A DNA stretch of 7,494 nucleotides, taken from positions 1 to 7,494 of the forward strand of contig CABUTH010000094.1 of NCBI GenBank assembly GCA_902494465.1. Direction: 5' to 3'. Positions within the stretch are counted from its first letter, which is position 1. Every line of letters begins with the position of its first letter. Under the pieces are notes generated by a model. The model was given only the letters and a program-made list of their open reading frames with translations, ran no database searches and was not told where the DNA came from. Source of the stretch: an uncultured Collinsella sp. (GTDB lineage Bacteria; Actinomycetota; Coriobacteriia; Coriobacteriales; Coriobacteriaceae). Shown piece after piece: positions 1 to 4,395 of the stretch. The translations under genes were made by a program, and so were the position numbers.

Positions 1-58
1 CCGCGGCCGCGGCGGCCCGCGCTGCATGAGCATGCCCTTCTGGCGCGAGGACCTCTAA
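1..58 (+). CDS. arcA: 3' end of a second arginine deiminase gene (partial)
   Basis: Only the last 18 codons and the TAA stop (56-58) lie in the window; the reading frame starts at base 2. The encoded tail RGRGGPRCMSMPFWREDL is identical to residues 396-413 of the complete ArcA encoded at 1906-3147. It includes the invariant arginines and the cysteine that in this family is the nucleophile forming the amidino-enzyme intermediate. At DNA level bases 1-59 equal bases 3090-3148 without a mismatch, and the match stops one base past the stop codon. The gene is therefore a tandem or gene-converted copy of arcA, sitting upstream of the aminotransferase. Whether the rest of the copy is intact cannot be seen. 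A divergent gene that shares only a converted 3' end is possible but less likely. Confidence 0.85.
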   Translation, partial: RGRGGPRCMSMPFWREDL

Positions 59-118
59 GGTCTTCAAGGACCCGTACAGGTCATAATACATACATCTAGC
101 TGCCATTAGATGTCTCCC

Positions 119-152
119 ATTGGGGCGGTGCGGGTTTTCGCACCGCCCCAAT
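119..152 (+). terminator. Hairpin after the upstream arcA copy, weak or partial terminator
   Basis: Bases 119-132 pair perfectly with 139-152 (14 bp, very GC-rich) around a six-base loop, GGTTTT. What follows is CTTGTATG rather than a run of T, so termination by the intrinsic mechanism should be incomplete. It lies 60 bases after the stop of the upstream arcA copy and 55 bases before the aminotransferase start. I see no convincing promoter between the hairpin and that start. Partial read-through from upstream, giving lower aminotransferase expression, would fit. It could also act as a 3' mRNA-stabilising stem. Confidence 0.6.
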
Positions 153-194
153 CTTGTATGAGGAACGTCAACACGATTGGATGACTGCTTTTGT

Positions 195-200
195 AAGGAG
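195..200 (+). promoter_or_regulatory. Ribosome binding site that fixes the aminotransferase start
   Basis: AAGGAG lies seven bases before the ATG at 208. The in-frame alternatives, TTG at 154 (directly after the terminator hairpin) and ATG at 181, have no comparable purine-rich sequence at the right distance. Confidence 0.8.
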
Positions 201-207
201 CTTGGCC

Positions 208-1332
208 ATGGACATCAAGACGATTGGCGTTGAGGAATGGCTCAACGTTTGGGAGAAGAGCGCCACGTGGGACATCGCCCAGTCGACGATCTCGTCGCTC
301 ACCATGGGCGAGCTGCGCGCGCTCGATGAACAGGACGGCGCCACGTTCTACGAGCGCCTGGACCGCGAGAAGATGAACTACGGCTGGATCGAGGGCTCGC
401 CGGAGTTTAAGGCCGAGGTTGCCAAGCTGTATCGTCGGGAGGTCAATCCCGATCACATTCTGCAGACCAATGGCTGCACGGGCGCTAACCTCAACGCCAT
501 CATGGCTGTGGTCGAGCCCGGCGACCATGTTATCGCCGAGTGGCCCACCTACGCGCCGCTCTACGAGATTCCGCGCACGCTGGGCGCCGAGGTCGAGTAT
601 TGGGAGCTTCGCGAGGAACTCGGCTGGAAGCCCGATATCGAGGAACTCAAGCGCTTGGTGCGTCCCAACACCAAGCTTATCTGCATAAACAACGCATCTA
701 ACCCCATCGGTACTGTGCTCGATGCCGATATGCTCGGCCAGATTGCCGAGATCGCCCGCTTGGTGGGCGCCTACGTGCTGTGCGACGAGGTATATCTGCC
801 GCTCGAAAACACTGAGTCCTTTATGTCGATGGTCGACGTGTACGAGAGGGCCATTGTCACCAACTCGTTGTCGAAGACCTATTCGACACCTGCGGCCCGC
901 GTGGGCTGGGTCCTGGCCGACAAAGAGGTGTCCAACCGCATCCGTACCTATCGCGATTACACCATGATCTGCGGCGGCGTGTTCAACGATGCTCTGGCGA
1001 CCTATGTGCTTGAGCACAAGGATAAGATTCTCGAGCGCAATCGCAAGATCGTGTTTGGCAACCGCGATATCGCGCAGGCTTGGATCGATGCGCAGCATCG
1101 CGTTTCCTGGACGGCCCCGCAGGGCGTGTCCACCTCGTTTATCCAGCTGGATATTCCCGAGGATGACGAGGAGTTCTGCAGGCGCCTGCTGTCCGAGAGG
1201 GGAGTGCTGCTGGTCCCCGGTAGCCGTTTTGAGCTTCCCTGCGGCGCACGCCTGGGCTACTGCGCGAGCGAGGACGTTCTGCGCGAGGGCCTGAGGCTTT
1301 TGGGCGAGGCACTGGCGGAGTTCGATCGCTAG
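208..1332 (+). CDS. PLP-dependent class I/II aminotransferase, ArcT-like by context
   Basis: The 374-residue product is a fold-type I PLP enzyme of the aspartate aminotransferase superfamily, cytosolic, with no signal peptide. Visible landmarks in order: substrate-side motif NNASNPIG (161-168, the Asn that contacts the PLP phenol oxygen region); CDEVY (192-196, Asp193 expected to bind the pyridine nitrogen and Tyr196 the phenol oxygen); NSLSKTYSTPAARVGW (219-234), with Lys223 as the Schiff-base lysine and Arg231 near the phosphate; and the C-terminal ARLGY (347-351), with Arg348 as the likely carboxylate-binding arginine. All catalytic residues are present and the length is normal for the family. 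The start at 208 is chosen for its AAGGAG. It lies between an arcA copy and a second arcA; in lactic acid bacteria arc clusters often include arcT, a putative transaminase, so an arginine-pathway role is plausible. Its substrate cannot be read from the sequence. The N-terminal pattern around MGELRALD (33-40) recalls, from memory, the capreomycidine synthase group, which acts on an arginine derivative. Confidence 0.9.
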   Translation: MDIKTIGVEEWLNVWEKSATWDIAQSTISSLTMGELRALDEQDGATFYERLDREKMNYGWIEGSPEFKAEVAKLYRREVNPDHILQTNGCTGANLNAIMAVVEPGDHVIAEWPTYAPLYEIPRTLGAEVEYWELREELGWKPDIEELKRLVRPNTKLICINNASNPIGTVLDADMLGQIAEIARLVGAYVLCDEVYLPLENTESFMSMVDVYERAIVTNSLSKTYSTPAARVGWVLADKEVSNRIRTYRDYTMICGGVFNDALATYVLEHKDKILERNRKIVFGNRDIAQAWIDAQHRVSWTAPQGVSTSFIQLDIPEDDEEFCRRLLSERGVLLVPGSRFELPCGARLGYCASEDVLREGLRLLGEALAEFDR

Positions 1333-1381
1333 GATTCCGATGGTCTTCGGGGGCCTTATCCAAATTAGTCGAAGATAATCG

Positions 1382-1421
1382 AAAACGGACCCGTTTCCCT
1401 AGGGGAAGCGGGTCCGTTTTT
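1382..1421 (+). terminator. Strong intrinsic terminator of the aminotransferase gene
   Basis: Bases 1382-1399 pair with 1403-1420 (about 18 bp, one G-T wobble, TAG loop), with GGACCCG/CGGGTCC as the core. The 3' arm runs into TTTTT and C at 1417-1422. The A-run on the 5' side (AAAA, 1382-1385) could make it partly bidirectional. It lies 50 bases after the stop codon and isolates the aminotransferase transcript from the arcA control region. Confidence 0.93.
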
Positions 1422-1498
1422 CTATACCGAGAAGTCAAGTTGTTACAAATGGGGCCGTAAAGCGAGGCGGTATCCGCTGGGCCTTATACTGAGTTTCC

Positions 1499-1530
1499 GG
1501 TGAACGGTATCAAGCGTCTGGTAAACGGTA
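1499..1530 (-). promoter_or_regulatory. Paired direct repeats, possible LytTR-type operator (distal, minus orientation)
   Basis: GGTGAACGGTA (1499-1509) and GGTAAACGGTA (1520-1530) differ at one base and start exactly 21 bases apart, two helical turns. Read on the minus strand each contains ACCGTT(C/T)AC. This matches eight of nine positions of the consensus I recall for LytTR DNA-binding domains, W-M-M-GTT-N-R-K, a family that binds direct repeats separated by 12-13 bases. The same core occurs in opposite orientation at 1757-1787. The identity of the regulator is inferred. Confidence 0.45.
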
Positions 1531-1567
1531 ATTTATTTATCAGAAATGAATAGGACAAACTTTTTTC

Positions 1568-1581
1568 TGAATAAAAATGAA
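1568..1581. promoter_or_regulatory. Possible ARG-box-like half operator
   Basis: TGAATAAAAATGAA matches the ArgR box core TGAAT-WWWW-ATTCA at 12 of 14 positions, with the right half imperfect. A second TGAAT lies 21 bases upstream (1547-1551) but its right half does not match. In an AT-rich stretch such a match can arise by chance. It is listed because ArgR/AhrC proteins commonly control arginine deiminase operons. Confidence 0.25.
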
Positions 1582-1756
1582 AATGGTTGAGACGCGGTGT
1601 GAACCGCTAATTCTATTCATAGCTTTATTGGAAATATGCAATTTGAGGATGGTTTAACAAAGTTTAGTTCCATTTGATTTTAGGATTAAAACGCGTTTAA
1701 GCACGTAAATACGCTTTATTAAGATGAAGTGTGCCATGCGTGAAGTATATGTGTAT

Positions 1757-1787
1757 GCCGTTCACCCCCTATAAAAAACCGTTCGGG
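1757..1787 (+). promoter_or_regulatory. Paired direct repeats, possible LytTR-type operator (proximal to the arcA promoter)
   Basis: GCCGTTCAC (1757-1765) and ACCGTTCGG (1778-1786) are two copies of the same core, again 21 bases apart. The second matches all nine positions of the remembered LytTR consensus and the first matches seven. CCGTTCACC at 1758-1766 is the exact reverse complement of GGTGAACGG at 1499-1507, tying this pair to the distal one. The pair ends about 30 bases before the candidate -10 at 1818. That is the usual place for a response regulator of this type to activate a promoter with a poor -35. Confidence 0.5.
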
Positions 1788-1794
1788 GGCAAGG

Positions 1795-1823
1795 TGGAAG
1801 TATGAGCTGATTTTGGATATAAA
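1795..1823 (+). promoter_or_regulatory. Candidate arcA promoter with a weak -35
   Basis: TATAAA at 1818-1823 is a good -10. Seventeen bases upstream lies TGGAAG (1795-1800), which matches only three of six -35 positions. Transcription would start near 1830 and leave a leader of about 75 bases. The poor -35 together with the repeat pair just upstream suggests an activator-dependent promoter. Other -10-like words occur in this AT-rich region, for example TATACT at 1485, so the assignment is tentative. Confidence 0.35.
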
Positions 1824-1869
1824 TATGTCGTCAGCAATAACGCCTCACACGGAGGGGCGCTAACGAATC

Positions 1870-1885
1870 GGCCCTGACAAGGGCC
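1870..1885 (+). other. Small stem-loop in the arcA leader
   Basis: GGCCCT (1870-1875) pairs with AGGGCC (1880-1885) around the tetraloop GACA. It ends 20 bases before the arcA start codon and directly upstream of the ribosome site, so it may influence translation or mRNA stability. There is no T-run and it is not a terminator. Confidence 0.45.
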
Positions 1886-1891
1886 CGAAAG

Positions 1892-1903
1892 AAAGGTAGG
1901 AGG
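1892..1903 (+). promoter_or_regulatory. Double purine-rich ribosome site of arcA with odd spacing
   Basis: A perfect AGGAGG (1898-1903) sits only two bases before the ATG at 1906, which is too close for ideal initiation. A second site, AAAGG (1892-1896), lies nine bases before the ATG. The start itself is secure because the protein N-terminus matches arginine deiminases directly from this ATG. Confidence 0.6.
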
Positions 1904-1905
1904 CC

Positions 1906-3147
1906 ATGACGAAAGGTCTGCACGTGCCTTCCGAGATCGGCAAGCTCAGGAAGGTCTGCCTGCACCGTCCCGGCGACGAGCTCCTCAACCTGCCGCCCGA
2001 CGAGCTCGAGCGACTCCTGTTCGACGACGTCCCGTTCCTGGAGGTCGCGCAGCAGGAGCACGACACCTTCGCCCAGATCCTGAGGGACCAGGGCGTGGAG
2101 GTCCTCTATCTCGAGAACCTCGTCGCCGAGGTGTTCGACCAGGTCCCCGGCGCCCGCGCCGAGTTCACCGACCAGTACATCGCCGAGGCCGGCATCCGCG
2201 GCCAGCACATGCCGCAGATCGTCCGCGAGAAGCTGGACTCCATCGAGGACAACCTCGAGTTCGTCAAGAAGACCATGGCCGGCATGACCAAGTCCGAGAT
2301 CGACATGCCCCTCACGGCGTCCACGACCCTCGACTCCCTGGTCAACTCCGAGTCCGAGTCCGACCTGATCATCGACCCGATGCCCAACCTCTACTTCACC
2401 CGCGACCCGTTCGCGGTCATCGGCGAGGGCGTCAACCTCAACCGCATGTACTCGGTCACCCGCAACCGCGAGACCCTGTACGGCAAGTACATCTTCAAGT
2501 ACCACCCCGACTACAAGGACGTCTCGCTGTACTTCCGCCGCGACTGCCAGTTCCACACCGAGGGCGGCGACGTGCTGAACATCAACGAGAAGACCCTCGC
2601 CGTCGGCATCTCCCAGCGCACCCAGGCCGCCGCGATCGACGTCATGGCCCAGAACATCTTCTGGAACTCCGACTCCAAGGTCGAGCGCATCCTGGCCTTC
2701 GACATCCCGGTCTCGCGCGCCTTCATGCACCTCGACACGGTCTTCACCCAGATCGACGTCGATAAGTTCACGATCCACCCCGCCATCATGGGCACCCTGC
2801 GCGTCTACGAGCTGACCGCCGGCAAGAACCCGGGCGACGTGAACATCCGCCTGATCGAGGACACCCTCGAGCACGTCCTGGAGGACGCCACCGGCGTCGA
2901 CCAGGTCAAGCTGATCCCCTGCGGCGGCGGCGACCCGATCGCGGCCTCCCGCGAGCAGTGGAACGACGGCTCCAACACCCTGTGCGTCGAGCCCGGCAAG
3001 ATCTGCGTCTACGCCCGCAACACCGTCACCAACGACGTGCTGTACAAGGAGGGCCTGGACCTTCTCGTCGTGCCCTCCGCCGAGCTCTCCCGCGGCCGCG
3101 GCGGCCCGCGCTGCATGAGCATGCCCTTCTGGCGCGAGGACCTCTAA
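1906..3147 (+). CDS. arcA: Arginine deiminase
   Basis: The 413-residue enzyme hydrolyses arginine to citrulline and ammonia, the first step of the arginine deiminase pathway, in the cytosol. Length and sequence are typical of the family. Visible active-site landmarks are FTRDP with Asp167, HTEGGD with Glu219, HLD with His275 and Asp277, and SRGRGGPRCMSMP with the nucleophile Cys403. The conserved N-terminal part EIGKLRKVCLHRPGDEL (10-26) and LFDDVPFLEVAQQEHD (38-53) confirm the start. No frameshift or missing residue was seen. It is the first gene after the long control region and precedes arcB by 105 bases. Codons end almost always in C or G (GCC, CTC, GTC, ATC), far more strictly than in arcB or the transporter, which use many GCT, GTT, CGT and GGT codons. 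Its last 59 bases are duplicated at the window's left edge. Confidence 0.98.
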   Translation: MTKGLHVPSEIGKLRKVCLHRPGDELLNLPPDELERLLFDDVPFLEVAQQEHDTFAQILRDQGVEVLYLENLVAEVFDQVPGARAEFTDQYIAEAGIRGQHMPQIVREKLDSIEDNLEFVKKTMAGMTKSEIDMPLTASTTLDSLVNSESESDLIIDPMPNLYFTRDPFAVIGEGVNLNRMYSVTRNRETLYGKYIFKYHPDYKDVSLYFRRDCQFHTEGGDVLNINEKTLAVGISQRTQAAAIDVMAQNIFWNSDSKVERILAFDIPVSRAFMHLDTVFTQIDVDKFTIHPAIMGTLRVYELTAGKNPGDVNIRLIEDTLEHVLEDATGVDQVKLIPCGGGDPIAASREQWNDGSNTLCVEPGKICVYARNTVTNDVLYKEGLDLLVVPSAELSRGRGGPRCMSMPFWREDL

Positions 3148-3159
3148 GTCTTTCCGTTT

Positions 3160-3188
3160 CCGGTGCGGTCCCCCTACAACCGCACCGG
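3160..3188 (+). other. Stem-loop between arcA and arcB
   Basis: CCGGTGCGGT (3160-3169) pairs with ACCGCACCGG (3179-3188), a perfect 10 bp stem with a nine-base C-rich loop. It is followed by CTTCGCCC and not by a T-run, so it should not stop transcription efficiently. It may protect the arcA 3' end or allow partial termination, making arcA more abundant than arcB message. Confidence 0.6.
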
Positions 3189-3192
3189 CTTC

Positions 3193-3207
3193 GCCCGTTA
3201 AACGGGC
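3193..3207 (+). other. Second, smaller stem-loop between arcA and arcB
   Basis: GCCCG (3193-3197) pairs with CGGGC (3203-3207) around TTAAA; the flanking T and A bases could extend it on paper to 7 bp with a sterically impossible one-base loop. It lies four bases after the preceding stem-loop and has no T-run. It may be part of an mRNA-processing or stabilising structure. Confidence 0.4.
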
Positions 3208-3252
3208 ACCACTAATACTTACGTAATTCATTTCTTCGAAAGGAATCAAACC

Positions 3253-4248
3253 ATGGGTGTTAACCTTTCCGGCCGTAGCTTCCTCAAGCTTCTCGACCTC
3301 ACCACCGAGGAGATCGAGTACCTGCTCAAGCTCTCCAAGAACTTCAAGGATATGAAGCGCGCTGGCGTTCCGCACCGCTATCTCGAGGGCAAGAACATCG
3401 TTCTGCTCTTCCAGAAGACCTCTACTCGTACCCGCTGCGCCTTCGAGGTCGGCGGCATGGATCTGGGCATGGGCGTCACCTACCTCGATCCGGGTTCGTC
3501 GCAGATGGGCAAGAAGGAGTCCATCGAGGACACTGCCCGCGTTCTCGGCCGCATGTATGACGGCATCGAGTTCCGTGGCTTTGCCCAGGACGACGTCGAG
3601 GAGCTCGCTGCTAAGTCCGGCGTGCCCGTGTGGAACGGCCTGACCACCGAGTGGCACCCCACCCAGATGCTCGCCGACATCCTGACCGTCCAGGAGAACT
3701 TCAACTACGACATCAAGGGCAAGACCCTCGTCTTCATGGGCGACTGCAAGAACAATGTCGCTCGCTCCCTCATGGTCGTCTGCTCCAAGCTCGGCATGAA
3801 CTTCGTGGCCTGCGGCCCCGAGGAGTGCATGCCCGCTGACGACGTCATCGAGGCCTGCAAGCCCATCGCCGAGGCTAACGGCTGCACCATCAAGCTGACC
3901 ACCGACGTCAAGGACGGCGTCACCGGTGCCGACGTTATCTACACCGACGTGTGGGTCTCCATGGGCGAGCCCGACGAGGTCTGGGCCGAGCGCATCGCTC
4001 AGCTCACCCCGTATCGTGTCACCTCCGAGGTCATGGCTATGGCCAACCCGGGTGCCATCTTCCTGCACTGCCTGCCCAGCTTCCACGACACCAACACCAC
4101 CATTGGCGCCGAGAAGTGCGAGCAGTTCGGCATCACCGAGCAGGAGGTCACCGACGAGGTCTTCGAGAGCCCCGCTTCCAAGGTCTTCGACGAGGCCGAG
4201 AACCGCATGCACACCATCAAGGCTGTCATGTACGCCACGCTCAAGTAA
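3253..4248 (+). CDS. arcB: Ornithine carbamoyltransferase, catabolic type
   Basis: The 331-residue enzyme interconverts citrulline plus phosphate with ornithine plus carbamoyl phosphate; in this setting it runs in the catabolic direction, second step of the arginine deiminase pathway. Landmarks are STRTR (57-61, carbamoyl phosphate binding), HPTQ (135-138), DVWVSMG (232-238, ornithine side) and HCLP with Cys273 (272-275), all intact. HCLPSFHD and the C-terminal DEVFES and [16 protein letters not shown] stretches resemble catabolic ArcB proteins. The length is typical. AAGGA (3240-3244) eight bases before the ATG supports the start. It lies between arcA and an ArcD-like transporter, which is why I prefer arcB to the biosynthetic argF; sequence alone separates these poorly. 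No arcC (carbamate kinase) follows it here, unlike in many arc operons. Codon use is mixed C/T-ending, unlike arcA. Confidence 0.96.
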   Translation: MGVNLSGRSFLKLLDLTTEEIEYLLKLSKNFKDMKRAGVPHRYLEGKNIVLLFQKTSTRTRCAFEVGGMDLGMGVTYLDPGSSQMGKKESIEDTARVLGRMYDGIEFRGFAQDDVEELAAKSGVPVWNGLTTEWHPTQMLADILTVQENFNYDIKGKTLVFMGDCKNNVARSLMVVCSKLGMNFVACGPEECMPADDVIEACKPIAEANGCTIKLTTDVKDGVTGADVIYTDVWVSMGEPDEVWAERIAQLTPYRVTSEVMAMANPGAIFLHCLPSFHDTNTTIGAEKCEQFGITEQEVTDEVFESPASKVFDEAENRMHTIKAVMYATLK

Positions 4249-4263
4249 GAGCATCTAGCATCT

Positions 4264-4300
4264 CGCTCGGGGTGTATTGCCGCACACCCCGAGCGGTTTT
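4264..4300 (+). terminator. Intrinsic terminator after arcB
   Basis: CGCTCGGGGTGT (4264-4275) pairs perfectly with ACACCCCGAGCG (4284-4295), 12 bp with an eight-base loop, followed by G and TTTT (4297-4300). The T-run is short, so termination may be incomplete and some transcripts may continue into the transporter. It begins 16 bases after the arcB stop. Confidence 0.85.
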
Positions 4301-4311
4301 ATCTGGTAATA

Positions 4312-4362
4312 ATCTCGCATCAAGCGGCAGGCACGGCACGGAAGAGCCGCTTCTGGCGAGAT
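4312..4362 (+). other. Two-part stem-loop in the leader of the transporter gene
   Basis: An outer stem pairs ATCTCGC (4312-4318) with GCGAGAT (4356-4362). After a symmetric 3 by 3 internal loop, an inner stem pairs AAGCGGC (4322-4328) with GCCGCTT (4346-4352), leaving a 17-base loop that contains GGCACGGCACGG. It is not followed by a T-run and ends 16 bases before the ribosome site. TGGTAATAAT (4304-4313) just upstream resembles an extended -10; if used, transcription would start near 4320 and only the inner stem would form. This could be a leader control element or a stability stem. Confidence 0.55.
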
Positions 4363-4377
4363 CAGTAAATGATTTAT

Positions 4378-4385
4378 GAAGGGGG
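4378..4385 (+). promoter_or_regulatory. Ribosome site that fixes the transporter start
   Basis: GAAGGGGG lies ten bases before the ATG at 4396. The in-frame ATG at 4387 directly follows the G-run, too close to be used, and the ATG at 4369 lies upstream of it with only weak purine content before it. Confidence 0.65.
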
Positions 4386-4395
4386 GATGAGAACT

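Larger units (their letters stand above)
1422..1905 (+). promoter_or_regulatory. Non-coding control region of the arcA gene
   Basis: About 480 bases hold no gene I can support. Bases from about 1500 to 1830 are clearly AT-rich compared with the GC-rich coding flanks. The only short open frames lack a ribosome site; one at 1724-1774 would encode just 16 residues. The region contains two pairs of spaced repeats (1499-1530 and 1757-1787), a possible ARG-box-like element (1568-1581), a candidate -10 (1818-1823) and a small hairpin (1870-1885) before the arcA start. The length and composition fit a heavily regulated promoter, as expected for an inducible catabolic operon. Confidence 0.7.

Noticed and set aside
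154..207. Upstream TTG or ATG extension of the aminotransferase
   Set aside because: AAGGAG at 195-200 is placed for the ATG at 208, and the extension overlaps sequence directly behind a terminator hairpin and does not resemble the family N-terminus.
106..1098. Open frame of 330 codons on the minus strand opposite the aminotransferase
   Set aside because: The sense strand carries all PLP-enzyme motifs. The antisense frame lacks a recognisable domain and runs through the hairpin at 119-152.
1499..1512. Catabolite-repression (cre) site
   Set aside because: TGAACGGTATCA resembles the cre palindrome but lacks two bases of the expected spacing, and the same core recurs as direct repeats rather than a palindrome.
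1724..1774. Short leader peptide in the arcA control region
   Set aside because: The 16-codon frame has no ribosome site, is not arginine-rich and overlaps the proposed operator.
1765..1789. CCCCC and GGGGG as a regulatory hairpin
   Set aside because: Only 5 bp with a 15-base AT-rich loop, upstream of the likely transcription start; better explained by the repeat pair that overlaps it.
1831..4254. Very long open frame on the minus strand opposite arcA and arcB
   Set aside because: It is in register with the sense codons of both genes, and it stays open because those genes avoid the codons TTA, CTA and TCA. It has no ribosome site and reads as low-complexity Val/Leu/Asp/Gly-rich protein, typical of antisense shadows in GC-rich DNA.
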